Source: Butyricicoccus faecihominis
GTDB taxonomy: Bacteria > Bacillota > Clostridia > Oscillospirales > Butyricicoccaceae
Assembly (NCBI RefSeq): GCF_024462775.1
Contig: NZ_JANGCE010000014.1
Location: 1-64,000, forward strand
Length of the DNA stretch: 64,000 nt
Direction: 5' to 3'
Below, piece by piece: positions 1 to 9,156 of this stretch (position 1 is its first letter; every line of letters begins with the position of its first letter). Below the pieces are notes generated by a model. The model ran no database searches, had not been told where the DNA came from, and was given only the letters and a program-made list of their open reading frames with translations. The position numbers were made by a program, and so were the translations under genes.

Positions 1-26
1 GGGCGGGGGCCCCTCCCCGGCCCGCC

Positions 27-74
27 CGCGGCTACCGCCGCGCATATAATTGTGAGCGCCAGCGAACCTCCTAT
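27..74 (+). repeat. 48-bp direct repeat, copy 1
   Basis: Matches 599-646 with one mismatch by eye (position 36 C against 608 T). It includes the segment GCGCATATAATTGTGAGCGC. The two copies bracket about 525 bp of non-coding DNA. Confidence 0.85.
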
Positions 75-100
75 TGAGGCGAAGGCCTCACTCATCGGAA

Positions 101-141
101 ACGCGCGTTCGCGCGGGATTCTTCGCTCTGCTCAGAATGAC
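101..141. repeat. Half copy of the GC-rich hairpin core
   Basis: Carries ACGCGCGTTCGCGCGGGATT followed by TCAGAATGAC. This is the right half of the core that is complete at 9871-9973, 33546-33650, 35595-35748 and 41369-41466. The left half is absent. Confidence 0.7.
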
Positions 142-346
142 GGGGATGTGGAAAATGGGCGCGCCAATCAGGCCGGTCCGGCCGTGCGAAGGCTCCCTTC
201 CACGGAATCCCTAGGCACCCGGTACGGCTCTCCCCAACTTGTTAATGATAACAAAAGGGCGGCACGCTCTTCCCCTGACAGGAGCAGCGAAAAGGATGGA
301 TGTCAAGAGGGAAACGCATGAGAAAAACAAGGGATTCACCGAGCTA

Positions 347-495
347 GTAGGGCGCGACGCCCTCGGCGCGCCGTCTCGAAGGGACGTAACACTTGCTGAG
401 AAACCATGTCCCTTCGCTCGGCCGTACCAGCCTGTTTGATGCTCTCACTTATCCCGGTGCTTCGCTCTCGGCGCGCCGAGGGCGTCGCGCCCTAC
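347..495. mobile_element. MITE-like element with 26-bp perfect inverted ends
   Basis: The left end 347-372 and right end 470-495 are perfect reverse complements (left end begins GTAGGGCGCGACGCCC). A nested 9-bp inverted repeat (377-385 with 408-416) lies inside. No open reading frame is present, so any movement would need a transposase elsewhere. A long stable hairpin with another role is the alternative. Confidence 0.65.
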
Positions 496-598
496 ATTTT
501 CTGTGCTTGCGTTACCTTTTTCTCTTGCCTGACCTTATCATAATGACATTGTGGTTGTCCCTTCCTTCTTGCCCCCGCGGCGGGCGCCGCACCGCCCT

Positions 599-646
599 CG
601 CGGCTACTGCCGCGCATATAATTGTGAGCGCCAGCGAACCTCCTAT
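599..646 (+). repeat. 48-bp direct repeat, copy 2
   Basis: Second copy of the repeat at 27-74, in the same orientation, just downstream of the mglC stop hairpin as mglC is transcribed. Confidence 0.85.
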
Positions 647-652
647 AACCGC

Positions 653-690
653 AAAGCAGCCCCGAAGCGTATGCTCCGGGGCTGCTTTTT
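653..690. terminator. Hairpin after mglC
   Basis: AAAGCAGCCCC pairs with GGGGCTGCTTT around a short loop, a few bases beyond the mglC stop. The T-run is longer on the plus strand, so it should work best against plus-strand transcripts but probably also ends the mgl operon. Confidence 0.65.
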
Positions 691-696
691 TAAGCC

Positions 697-1776
697 TTAC
701 TTGCGGACTAAATATTTGCGCATATCGATCGCGCAGGCGATCAGGATAATAAGACCCTTGATGATATACTGCAAGTTTGCGCTGACCGAAAGGAAGGTCA
801 GGCCGACGAAGATGATGCGAAGCAGCAGCACGCCAACGATGATACCGCTGATCGAGCCAATGCCGCCGACGAACGATACGCCGCCGATAACACAGGCCGC
901 GATCGCGTCCAGCTCGTAGTTCAGGCCGGTGGACGGGCTGTTGGAACCGATACGGGCGGCTTCGATAAAGCCGGTGATCGAGTACATGACGCCCGCGAGG
1001 ATGAAGACCATCATCGTATTCTTGGCTACGTTAACGCCGGAAACATTGGCCGCTTCCGGGTTGGAGCCGCAGGCAAACATGTTCTTGCCAAAGCGGGTCT
1101 TGTTCCAGATGAACCACATGATAATGGCAATAGCGAGCGCGTACCAAACAAAGTTCGGAATCGGCGTTTTGCCAATGGAAAGGAACGAACCGTTTACCAC
1201 CTTCTTGTACGGTTCGGACAGGCCGGAGATCGGCGCGCCGGAGTTGCCGTTCAGATTGGTGAACAGAAGCAGGAAGCCGTAAACGATCAGCTGCGTGGCC
1301 AGCGTAACGATAAAGGGATGCAGGCCGAACTTTGCAACCGAGAAACCGTTGACAAAGCCGACGATCGCGCCGACGACCATGACGATCAGCAGCGTGCAGA
1401 TGATCATAACAGCCGGGTGGAACTGCGGCAGATCCGGGAACATTCTATTCGGATAGTTCGCGGCCTGTAACAGCGCCGCCGAGATACAGGCCGTCAGGCC
1501 GACGACACGGCCCGCGGACAGGTCGGTACCGGTCAGCACGATGGTGCCCGCGATACCCATTGCAATCGGCAGGTTGGCCGCCGTCAGCGACAGCATGTTG
1601 ACGATGGACGGAATGCCGAAAAAGCGGTTGTTATAAATGCCGATGCCGATCGCGGCGACGATCAGGAAGATGTACAGCGAATTGCTGATGAACCATTCCT
1701 TCCAGAAGTTGCGTTTATCCGCGGCGCTGAGCGCCTTGAAATCTTCATATTTTCCTTTGATATTGAGTTTGCCCAT
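697..1776 (-). CDS. mglC: Galactose/methyl galactoside ABC transporter permease
   Basis: A 359-residue integral membrane protein, the channel of a galactose/glucose-type ABC importer. It has about ten hydrophobic segments and the conserved permease loop region around CGSNPEAANVSGVN, where the EAA-like coupling helix meets the ATPase. A charged N-terminal tail of about 30 residues precedes the first membrane segment. The start has GGAGG upstream. It is last in the operon, 15 bp after mglA, and a hairpin follows. The sugar class is inferred from family similarity; ribose or xylose relatives look alike. Confidence 0.9.
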   Translation of the reverse strand: MGKLNIKGKYEDFKALSAADKRNFWKEWFISNSLYIFLIVAAIGIGIYNNRFFGIPSIVNMLSLTAANLPIAMGIAGTIVLTGTDLSAGRVVGLTACISAALLQAANYPNRMFPDLPQFHPAVMIICTLLIVMVVGAIVGFVNGFSVAKFGLHPFIVTLATQLIVYGFLLLFTNLNGNSGAPISGLSEPYKKVVNGSFLSIGKTPIPNFVWYALAIAIIMWFIWNKTRFGKNMFACGSNPEAANVSGVNVAKNTMMVFILAGVMYSITGFIEAARIGSNSPSTGLNYELDAIAACVIGGVSFVGGIGSISGIIVGVLLLRIIFVGLTFLSVSANLQYIIKGLIILIACAIDMRKYLVRK

Positions 1777-1791
1777 GGTTTTTCCTCCCCC

Positions 1792-3288
1792 TTAAGCGTA
1801 CTTGGCCGCGAGCGTCATGATTTCCTCCTGCGAGGTGTTCTTCGCATCCACCTCGCCCGCGAGCCGTCCGCCCGACATGACGAGGATGCGGTCGCACACA
1901 CCAAGCAGCTCGGGCATTTCACTCGATACCATGATGACCGCCTTGCCGCGGCCAGCCAGATCGATGATCAGCTGATAAATCTCGTATTTTGCGCCCACGT
2001 CGATACCGCGGGTCGGCTCGTCAAGCAGCAGAACCTCGGGATCGGTCAGCAGCCAACGGCCAAGGATTACCTTTTGCTGGTTGCCGCCCGAAAGCGAGCG
2101 GATTTTTGTCTCCTGCGTCGGGGTCTTGATGCGCATGGCTTTAATCGACCAATCGGTGTCCTTACGCATGGCGCCGTTGCTCAGCATCGGCCCCTTCATG
2201 TATTTTTTCAGGCTCGAAATAACGGTGTTGTCGCGAATGTTCAAAATACCGAAAATACCGGTGGCGCGGCGCTCCTCCGTCAACAGGGCAAAACCGTTCT
2301 TGATCGATTCGGTGGCGCGGCGGTTATGTACCTGCTTGCCATCCAAGCGTATCGTGCCGCCCTTGCGGGTTGCAACGCCGAATATGTTTTCCAGAACCTC
2401 GGTCCGGCCCGAGCCGTCCAGACCCGCGATGCCGAGGATTTCGCCCTTTTTAAGCTGGAAGGAAACATCCTTCACGTGGGAATACATGGCGGTCAGCCCT
2501 TCGACCTCCAGCGCGACCTCGCCGGGCTCGTTGGTCTTGGGCGGGAAACGGTTGGTCAGCTCGCGGCCGACCATCAGCTTGATGATCTTATCCATCGTCA
2601 GCTCGCTCGCGGGCTCGGTGGCGATCCACTGCCCGTCGCGCATGATGGTGACCTCGTCCGAAATGCGGAGGATTTCCTCCATTTTATGAGAAATGTAAAT
2701 GATTCCGCAGCCCTGATCGCGCAGCATATTGATGATGCGGAACAGGTGCTCGACCTCTACCTCGGTTAGCGAGGAAGTCGGCTCGTCAAACACGATGATC
2801 TTGGCGTCGTACGAGACCGCCTTGGCGATCTCCACCATCTGGCGCTGGGAAACCGGCATTTTGCTCATCACCGTGTGCGGATTGACCTTAACGCCCAGCT
2901 TTTCAAACAGGGCGACCGAGTCCTTATACATCTTCTTTTCATCGATACAGTTGCCAAATTTGAGCGGGATACGGCCCAGCCACATGTTTTCCATGACCGT
3001 GCGCTTAAGCGCCTGATTCAGTTCCTGATGCACCATGGCAACGCCGTTTTCCAGCGCTTCCTTGGAGGTTTTGAAGTTGACCTCTTTTCCCTCCAGTTCG
3101 ATGGTGCCGCTATTCTTTTCATAAATGCCGAACAGGCATTTCATCAGTGTGGATTTTCCCGCGCCGTTCTCGCCCATCAGCGCGTGCACGGTGCCGCGCT
3201 TCACGGTGAGCGATACGCCGTCCAGCGCTTTGACGCCGGGAAATTGCTTGCAGATTTTCGTCATCTGCAGCAAAACGTCGTTAGCCAT
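1792..3288 (-). CDS. mglA: Galactose/methyl galactoside ABC transporter ATPase
   Basis: A 498-residue double ATPase that powers the sugar importer. The first half has an intact Walker A (GENGAGKST), signature ([14 protein letters not shown]) and Walker B ([11 protein letters not shown]). The second half has the degenerate P-loop GLDGSGRTE and signature [15 protein letters not shown], the usual asymmetric arrangement of the MglA/RbsA/XylG family. Length matches the family. It begins about 100 bp after mglB, beyond an intercistronic hairpin, and is followed closely by mglC. Confidence 0.93.
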   Translation of the reverse strand: MANDVLLQMTKICKQFPGVKALDGVSLTVKRGTVHALMGENGAGKSTLMKCLFGIYEKNSGTIELEGKEVNFKTSKEALENGVAMVHQELNQALKRTVMENMWLGRIPLKFGNCIDEKKMYKDSVALFEKLGVKVNPHTVMSKMPVSQRQMVEIAKAVSYDAKIIVFDEPTSSLTEVEVEHLFRIINMLRDQGCGIIYISHKMEEILRISDEVTIMRDGQWIATEPASELTMDKIIKLMVGRELTNRFPPKTNEPGEVALEVEGLTAMYSHVKDVSFQLKKGEILGIAGLDGSGRTEVLENIFGVATRKGGTIRLDGKQVHNRRATESIKNGFALLTEERRATGIFGILNIRDNTVISSLKKYMKGPMLSNGAMRKDTDWSIKAMRIKTPTQETKIRSLSGGNQQKVILGRWLLTDPEVLLLDEPTRGIDVGAKYEIYQLIIDLAGRGKAVIMVSSEMPELLGVCDRILVMSGGRLAGEVDAKNTSQEEIMTLAAKYA

Positions 3289-3315
3289 ACTTTTGCTCCT
3301 CCCCTATTTTCGGAT

Positions 3316-3355
3316 AAAAACGGCCGCCGCCGCGTGCGCGGTAGCGGCCGTTTTT
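3316..3355 (-). terminator. Intercistronic attenuator between mglB and mglA
   Basis: A 12-bp perfect stem (AAAAACGGCCGC with GCGGCCGTTTTT) ends in a T-run on the minus strand. It lies between the binding-protein gene and the ATPase gene. Partial termination here would leave more mglB than mglA/mglC mRNA, as is common for binding-protein operons. Confidence 0.8.
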
Positions 3356-3390
3356 GTCATTGCTTCAAATGCGTCCGGGTGGAAGACGGC

Positions 3391-4515
3391 TTACTCGCCC
3401 AGATAAATCTGGTAGGGGATACGGATCTTGTTAACGCCTTCGTCGACCGTGTACTTGTCGGCGATGCCGTCCATCAGGTCCTTGCCGGCGGCCACGTTGG
3501 CTACCAGATCAGAGATGCACTGCGCCATGCCGTCCGCGTCCTGCTTGATGGTACCAGCCATCTTGCCGTCCGCGATCAGGGCCTTGGCGGCGTCCGTCGC
3601 GTCAACGCCGAATACCGGAATGGTCTTGGCGGCGTCGCCGTTGTTGTAGCCCGCGGTGTTCAGCGCGGTGACCGCGCCTTCCGCCATGCCGTCGTTGTTG
3701 CAGATAACGAGTTCGACCATGTTGTTGTTCTGATCGTTGTACTCGGAAAGGATCGTGGTCATGTATTCCTGCGAAGCAGCGGAGGACCAAGAACCGTTCT
3801 TGTCAACCAAATACTTATCGGAGTTGTTCGCGTCATAGAATTCGAGTTCGGGCTTGCCGGCCTCGACCAGTTTCTTATTCGCGTCCTCAACGCCGTACTG
3901 GGTGCGGGCTTCCGCTTCCGCGTTGCCCTGCTCGCCCTTGAACATGACGTAGGAAATCTTGCCGTCGCCGTTCAGGTCGTACTTTTCATAATCAGCCAGC
4001 AGATAATCGCCGATCATCTCGCCCTGCATGTGGCCGGCTTCCGGTGCGTTGGTGCCGACGAAAGCGGACTTGTCATAGCTCTTGATCACATCGTCCGAAA
4101 CCTCGCGGTTGAAGAACAGGAGCGGCAGATCGCCGGCCTTGGCCTTGTCTACGATACCGGTGGCGGCGTCGTCGGACGAGGTGTTGACCACGTTGACGAC
4201 CAGCATCTCGGTGCCCTTGGTGATTTCGTTCTGCACCTGCTCGGACTGGGTTGTCTGGTTGTTGTTGCCGTCCTGATCGGAGTGCTTGATGCCCATTTCG
4301 TCGAGCTTAGCGGAAAGCGCGCCGCGAACGGAAGCGATGTAAGTATCCGCGTAGTTGTAATACAGTACGCCGATCGACAGATCGTTTGCCGCGGGCTGGT
4401 CGCCGCCGGCTTCCGTGCCGCCGCCCTCAGCGGGCTTCTTGTCGCCGCCGCACGCGGTGAGCGTAAACAGCATCGTTGCCGTCAAACCGGCTGCCAGCCA
4501 TCTTTTTGTGTTCAT
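3391..4515 (-). CDS. mglB: Galactose/glucose-binding lipoprotein
   Basis: Extracytoplasmic sugar-binding receptor of the Mgl transporter, 374 residues from the chosen start. The ATG at 4515 follows GAGGAGGG and gives a lipoprotein signal (MNTKRWLAAGLTATMLF, then LTACGG with the lipid Cys). The upstream in-frame extension has no ribosome site. The mature part is a type 1 periplasmic-binding fold with an EF-hand-like loop (DLNGDGKIS), matching the calcium loop of E. coli MglB. It has its own promoter with a 21-bp direct repeat. Confidence 0.92.
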   Translation of the reverse strand: MNTKRWLAAGLTATMLFTLTACGGDKKPAEGGGTEAGGDQPAANDLSIGVLYYNYADTYIASVRGALSAKLDEMGIKHSDQDGNNNQTTQSEQVQNEITKGTEMLVVNVVNTSSDDAATGIVDKAKAGDLPLLFFNREVSDDVIKSYDKSAFVGTNAPEAGHMQGEMIGDYLLADYEKYDLNGDGKISYVMFKGEQGNAEAEARTQYGVEDANKKLVEAGKPELEFYDANNSDKYLVDKNGSWSSAASQEYMTTILSEYNDQNNNMVELVICNNDGMAEGAVTALNTAGYNNGDAAKTIPVFGVDATDAAKALIADGKMAGTIKQDADGMAQCISDLVANVAAGKDLMDGIADKYTVDEGVNKIRIPYQIYLGE

Positions 4516-4587
4516 GTGATAACCCTCCTCAAAATTAACGGAATCTTCTCTTCTTCTCAAAGGCCTCTCGGGCTTTTCTGTGTTTTT

Positions 4588-4655
4588 ATTATATCGGCCG
4601 GGCGGCAAAAAAGAAATGGAATCCTTTACTGAAAGGGTTAGAATTTTTACTGAAA
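4588..4655 (-). promoter_or_regulatory. mglB promoter with 21-bp direct repeat
   Basis: On the minus strand a TATAAT (4593-4588) has only a weak -35 (TTTCTT, 4616-4611). Just upstream two copies of TTTCAGTAAA lie exactly 21 bp apart (plus-strand 4625-4634 and 4646-4655). Two helical turns of spacing next to a poor -35 is what an activator such as the upstream YesN/AraC-type regulator would need. The link to that regulator is inference. Confidence 0.6.
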
Positions 4656-4710
4656 ACAAAAAGCGACTGGTTTATTCCTACACCACCTTTGGTTAAATCC
4701 TATATAAATG

Positions 4711-5691
4711 TTACTGATTTTCTGTAAAGCTGAACAAAAACTTCTGGTTTTCATCGGAATACATGCCTTCGCGGTCGATCGCGCGCACTTCGGTGTCGAT
4801 CCGGTCGGCTGAAGGGGTTTTACCGGAGGCGAGCAATCCGGCGTTTTCCACGCCGAGGTAACCGATGGCAAACGGGTTTTGTACGATTAGCACGTCGATT
4901 TCGCCGGTTTCCAGCATACCGACTGAAACAACGTTGTTATCGAACCCAACCGCGCGCACCGTGCCGCCCAGCCCCAGCTCGCCGATCGCGTGGCCGACGC
5001 CGAGCGTCGTCAGCTCGTTAAAGGTGACGACGGCGTTGATCTCCGGGTGGCGGGTCAACAGATCGCGGGTGGCTTTCTGGGCGGTTTCGGAATCCGAAGA
5101 GGTGTTGACCGTTTCGACGATCTCGGCGCGGCTGTCCTCCGCGATGGCGTCCTCAAAGCCCTGCTCGCGCTCCTGTCCGTTTTTGGTGTGCACGTCAAAG
5201 CCGATCACGCCGATGCGGAGCGTGTTCTCCTCCCCGCCGAGCACGGCCAATCCTGCTTCCCGGCCGGCGGCGTAGTTATCCGTGCCAATGCGCACCGCGA
5301 CCTGATCGGAATCCACATCCGAATCGATCACAACGATCTTAACGCCCGCCGCCGCCGCGCGCTCCACGGCTTCCGCCGTACCGCTGAAGTCGATGGCGGA
5401 AAGCACGATCGCGTCCGCTCCGGCGGCGACCGCGTCGCCGATCATCCGGTTCTGGCCTTCGTAATCCTCTTCGCTGAGCGGGCCGTCAAACGAAAAGCCA
5501 AAGTTGTATTCGCTTGCGGCGGCGTTTGCCCCCGCTTTGACCGATTTCCAGAAAGAAGAACCGGTGGATTTGACGATAACCGCCACAAAGGGCTTTTGCG
5601 CCCCTACCCCCTGCCGCGGCGCGGCGCAGCCCGCATACAGCGCGAGCGATAGCAGCAGCATGGCGGCGCATAAGCGTTTCAGCCTAATCAT
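4711..5691 (-). CDS. Accessory sugar-binding lipoprotein linked to the sensor kinase
   Basis: A 326-residue type 1 periplasmic-binding protein of the ribose/galactose family with a lipoprotein signal (lipobox LYAGC). The start ATG at 5691 overlaps the kinase stop as ATGA, so the two are translationally coupled. The operon already has a separate transport receptor (mglB), so this protein probably presents sugar to the sensor kinase, as known for XylFII-LytS type systems. That role is inference; it may instead be a second transport receptor. Confidence 0.75.
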   Translation of the reverse strand: MIRLKRLCAAMLLLSLALYAGCAAPRQGVGAQKPFVAVIVKSTGSSFWKSVKAGANAAASEYNFGFSFDGPLSEEDYEGQNRMIGDAVAAGADAIVLSAIDFSGTAEAVERAAAAGVKIVVIDSDVDSDQVAVRIGTDNYAAGREAGLAVLGGEENTLRIGVIGFDVHTKNGQEREQGFEDAIAEDSRAEIVETVNTSSDSETAQKATRDLLTRHPEINAVVTFNELTTLGVGHAIGELGLGGTVRAVGFDNNVVSVGMLETGEIDVLIVQNPFAIGYLGVENAGLLASGKTPSADRIDTEVRAIDREGMYSDENQKFLFSFTENQ

Positions 5692-7397
5692 GGTTCCTCC
5701 CTTCCTGTCTGCGGCAGACGGATCGTGACGCGCGTGCCCCTGTCTGGCTCGCTTTCGATCGACAGGCCGTACGGCGCGCCGAAATAGATACGGATGCGGT
5801 CGGCCACGTTTTTGATGCCGATACCGCCCGGCTCGGATTGGTCGTGCGACAAAATAGCGTGGCACTGCGCCTCATCCATGCCGATGCCGTTGTCCGTCAC
5901 GGTGAGCACCACGTTCGCGCCGTCCGCTTTTGCGGAAATGACGATCTCGCCATCCTCGACCAGTTCGCCAAAGCCGTGCAGAATGGCGTTTTCAATGATG
6001 GGCTGTAGCGTAATCTTGCTGCACAGGCAATCAAGCACCGATTCGTCCACGTCAAACCGATAGGAAAACTGGTCTTTGTAGCGAAATTTCTGAATGATCA
6101 GATAGCTTTCGGCGTGCTCCAGCTCGCGGCGGATGGGAATTAGATCGGCCCCCCGCGAAATGCTGATGCGGAACAGACGCGCCAGCGCAGAGACCATCTG
6201 CACCGCCTCGTCCGTGCGGCCCACCTCGCACATCCACTGGATGGAATCGAGCGTGTTGTACAAAAAGTGGGGGTTGATCTGCGCTTGCAGCGCCTTCAGC
6301 TCGGTCTTGCGCAGCGTTTCCTCCTCGCTCTTTACCTCGGCCATCAGGTTTTGAATACGTACCACCATGTGCTCGAACGAGCCGGAAAGCACGTTGATCT
6401 CGTCCGTGCCGCTGACCGGCTGGTAAACAAACTGGGCCGCGTCCTGCTCAAAACGGCGCATTTCATCCACAAGCCCGTGGATGGGGCGCGACACCAGCCG
6501 CGACACCAGCACACTGATCGCGAGCAGAATCAGCAGCACAACCGGCACGACGGCCAGAATCCGCCCCAACGCCGCCTGCCTAGGCTGGGCGACCAGTTCG
6601 TCCAGATAGCTCACGCCCACGATGCGCCAATCCCCCTGCGGCAGGCTTTTGATCACGCGGATGAGCGAGCCGTCCGCGTGCACGCCGTCCGGCAAAGCGG
6701 CCAGCGGCAGGGTATCCTCGCTTTTGAGGCCCGAATAGATCAGCTGCTGCTGCGGGTGATAGACCAACCGCCCCGCGTTATCGATGATGAAGCTGTAGCC
6801 GCGCTGGCCGATGCCGACATCGTCCATATACCCGGCAATGGTGGAAAATTGCAGATCAACCGTGACAAACGCGTTCACGCCGCCGTAGCGCGTCAGCTCC
6901 GCAGGGCGGGCGACCGATACCACCCACGGGTAGTAATCCATGTAAAGGCTCTGCACGTGCGGCGGCGTGATGTAAACGCCGGTGGAGTCCGCCTCCATCC
7001 CGGTCAGGTCGAGCGAAGCGACCGACGCCTTGCGGCGGCGGTTATCCGCGTAGCAGGCGATGAGCGAGCCGTCCTGCCGGTAAACGCCGATACTGGCCAG
7101 ATCGTCCCGCATCTGCACCATGGTGGCAAAGGTCGCGCTGAGCGTTTCGGAATCATCACTGCTGTTCAGCTCGCCGATGATCCGGCGCAGCAGCTTATTC
7201 GTATCCGCCGTATAGTTGGCGATCGCGTTGGCCGCCTGCGTGACGGACTGCTCGGAGCCGGTCGCGGCGTTCGAGCGAAGCGCCGCCGTATATAAGGTAG
7301 TAAAAACGAAGATAGAAATCAGCGCGGTCACCGCCGCGACGCCGCTGACCAGCACCACCATCAAGCGAGAGAGCGACAGGGCCTTTTTCTGCTTCAT
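5688..7397 (-). CDS. YesM-type sensor histidine kinase
   Basis: A 569-residue membrane sensor kinase. A first membrane helix (about residues 13-35) is followed by a large extracellular Cache-like region, a second helix near 280-305, a HAMP segment, the His_kinase motif AQINPHFLYNTLDSIQWM with the phospho-His, and an HATPase domain (ENAILHGFGE, then DNGIGMDE and GGIGIKNVADR). It overlaps the response regulator gene by 4 bp upstream and the accessory binding protein by 4 bp downstream. It likely senses a sugar for the mgl genes. Confidence 0.9.
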   Translation of the reverse strand: MKQKKALSLSRLMVVLVSGVAAVTALISIFVFTTLYTAALRSNAATGSEQSVTQAANAIANYTADTNKLLRRIIGELNSSDDSETLSATFATMVQMRDDLASIGVYRQDGSLIACYADNRRRKASVASLDLTGMEADSTGVYITPPHVQSLYMDYYPWVVSVARPAELTRYGGVNAFVTVDLQFSTIAGYMDDVGIGQRGYSFIIDNAGRLVYHPQQQLIYSGLKSEDTLPLAALPDGVHADGSLIRVIKSLPQGDWRIVGVSYLDELVAQPRQAALGRILAVVPVVLLILLAISVLVSRLVSRPIHGLVDEMRRFEQDAAQFVYQPVSGTDEINVLSGSFEHMVVRIQNLMAEVKSEEETLRKTELKALQAQINPHFLYNTLDSIQWMCEVGRTDEAVQMVSALARLFRISISRGADLIPIRRELEHAESYLIIQKFRYKDQFSYRFDVDESVLDCLCSKITLQPIIENAILHGFGELVEDGEIVISAKADGANVVLTVTDNGIGMDEAQCHAILSHDQSEPGGIGIKNVADRIRIYFGAPYGLSIESEPDRGTRVTIRLPQTGREEP

Positions 7398-8998
7398 CCC
7401 TGCCCGCCTTCCTCCGCGCCGCCTTGCCTGCGCAGGGTGATCGGGGAAATGCCAAAGCGCTTTTTAAAGCAATAGCTGAAATAGTGCTGATCGGAATAAC
7501 CGCAGCGCGACGCGATCTCCATCACCTTGAGCGAGGTGCAGGTGAGCAGCTCGCGCGCGGTATCCAGCCGCTTGGCGGTAAGCAGGTTGATAAAGGTATC
7601 CCCCGCGTTTTTACGGATCAGCGCGGAAAGATAGTTGGGGCTGATATGCAGCTTTTCGCTGATGGTGCCGAGCGAGAGCGATTCGTCGCCGTAGCCGCTT
7701 TGAATCATGCCGATGGCCTGCTCGCACAGGACCTCGCCGCTTTCGCGGCACTGATCGGTGATCGCTTCTTTGGCGCGCAGGCAAAAATCGGTCATCTTTT
7801 CCTTTAGTTCCCCGGGCGACCGGCACGAGAACGACAGCCCGGAAAGGGGCGAAGCGCTCCAAAGCGCGCCCGCCGCGTCCGGGTCGACCACCGCGCCGAT
7901 CGAGCGGCACACAGCGGCCAGCAGCTGCACCATCATCAGGTCGATCTCCAGCGGGTCGTGCGCGCCGGTCTGGAAGCCGCCGAACAGCGTGTCGAGAAAT
8001 CCGGTCAACTGGTCCGTGCTACCGCCCTTGATCAGCCCTTCCAGCTGCGCCGCGGCCTCGGTAAAGTCCGAACGGATTGCGCGGGCGTGCTCCAGATCGG
8101 CGATATAGCGCGTTTCGCCCGCGCCTTCCTCCGACGTATAGTGCAGCGCGCCGACGGCTTCGCGGTAGGCCGCGTGGCAGCCGGAAAGCGAAGCGATCTC
8201 GCGGCTTACGCCGACCGTGCAGCGCCCGCCAACCACGCGCTCCAAGCTCTGCGTGATCTCGCTCACCGCGATATGCAGGTACTTCCCGATATCGTGCGCC
8301 CCGGCGGCGACCAAGGTGAGCACCCGCCCGCCGATTAGACAGCTGGCCGAACGCAGGTATTTTTCCGTGATCGTTTCGACCGCGTGTACATGCGCGCGGT
8401 CGGTACAGACGCGGCCAAGGCCGTCCTCTATCTCGGTGGCCAAAACAACGAAATGAGGAGGTACCTCCTCATCCGTTATCAGGCCGCATTCTGCGGCCTG
8501 CCGCGCGAGATCTTTTTCCGCCGCTTCCGGCGGCAGGGCGGTATCCGCGCCCAAAAGCAGCGGCATAAGAAAATCATGCGGATGCAGGCGCTCGGCGCGG
8601 CTCTGCGCCAGATCGGCCCAGTGCTTGTCCATTTTGGCGCAAATGGTTTTCAGTTCGCGCGCCAGTTCCTGCGAGGAAATGGGCTTTAGCAAATAGCTGA
8701 TGATGTTGTATTCGATCGCCTGCTGCGCATAGGTAAAATCGTCATACCCGGAAAGAAAGGCGATATGCATGGCGGGCCTGATCTCGCGCACCTCGCGCGC
8801 CAACGCGATCCCGGACAAAAACGGCATGCGAATATCGGTCAGCAGCAAATCCGGGGCCAGCCGCTCGACCTGTTCCAGCGCGTCCATGCCGTTTTCGGCC
8901 TCGCCCACGACCTGAAAGCCGCACTCCTCCCAAGGCGTGCGCTCAATCAGCGACCGGCGCAGCTCCGCCTCGTCGTCCGCCACTACTACGGTATACAT
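7394..8998 (-). CDS. YesN-type AraC response regulator
   Basis: A 534-residue cytoplasmic regulator with an N-terminal receiver (MYTVVVADDEAE, acceptor Asp in LLTDIRMPF, Lys in YLLKPIS), a long middle region and a C-terminal AraC double helix-turn-helix (SEKLHISPNYLSALIRK and IASRCGYSDQHYFSYCFKK). The start at 8998 was preferred over 9064 because AAAGGGGA precedes it at good spacing and the receiver begins there. It probably activates the mgl operon through the repeats at 4625-4655. Confidence 0.9.
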   Translation of the reverse strand: MYTVVVADDEAELRRSLIERTPWEECGFQVVGEAENGMDALEQVERLAPDLLLTDIRMPFLSGIALAREVREIRPAMHIAFLSGYDDFTYAQQAIEYNIISYLLKPISSQELARELKTICAKMDKHWADLAQSRAERLHPHDFLMPLLLGADTALPPEAAEKDLARQAAECGLITDEEVPPHFVVLATEIEDGLGRVCTDRAHVHAVETITEKYLRSASCLIGGRVLTLVAAGAHDIGKYLHIAVSEITQSLERVVGGRCTVGVSREIASLSGCHAAYREAVGALHYTSEEGAGETRYIADLEHARAIRSDFTEAAAQLEGLIKGGSTDQLTGFLDTLFGGFQTGAHDPLEIDLMMVQLLAAVCRSIGAVVDPDAAGALWSASPLSGLSFSCRSPGELKEKMTDFCLRAKEAITDQCRESGEVLCEQAIGMIQSGYGDESLSLGTISEKLHISPNYLSALIRKNAGDTFINLLTAKRLDTARELLTCTSLKVMEIASRCGYSDQHYFSYCFKKRFGISPITLRRQGGAEEGGQG

Positions 8999-9031
8999 AT
9001 CGGCATTCCCCTTTCCGTATCCTTCCCCTTT

Positions 9032-9060
9032 AGTGTATAATTTTTCCCGTCTGCTGTCCA
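9032..9060 (-). promoter_or_regulatory. Promoter of the two-component/mgl operon
   Basis: On the minus strand TGGACA (9060-9055), a 17-bp spacer and TACACT (9037-9032) lie about 35 bp before the response regulator start. Confidence 0.6.
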
Positions 9061-9097
9061 GCATACATAATAATTTTTTTCATACAGAAACGGCCGA

Positions 9098-9140
9098 AAA
9101 AAACCGGCGCACCGTTCATAAAAACAGTGCGCCGGTTTTT
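9098..9140 (-). terminator. Terminator after the small membrane protein gene
   Basis: ACCGGCGCAC pairs with GTGCGCCGGT around a 14-base loop, with T-runs on both strands. It follows the stop at 9157 and separates that gene from the two-component operon. Confidence 0.8.
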
Positions 9141-9156
9141 AGCACGGCAGAAAAGT

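Larger units (their letters stand above)
1..696. other. Non-coding, repeat-rich region
   Basis: No convincing gene lies here; the short open frames have no ribosome site and no recognisable product. The stretch holds a 48-bp direct repeat at both ends (27-74 and 599-646), half of a GC-rich hairpin core (101-141), a palindromic element with 26-bp perfect inverted ends (347-495) and a hairpin next to the mglC stop. Confidence 0.7.

Noticed and set aside
2875-4632. Long plus-strand open frame (585 codons) across mglA and mglB
   Set aside because: It is antisense to two clear genes, has low-complexity content and no ribosome site. GC-rich codon use in the real genes keeps the opposite frame open.
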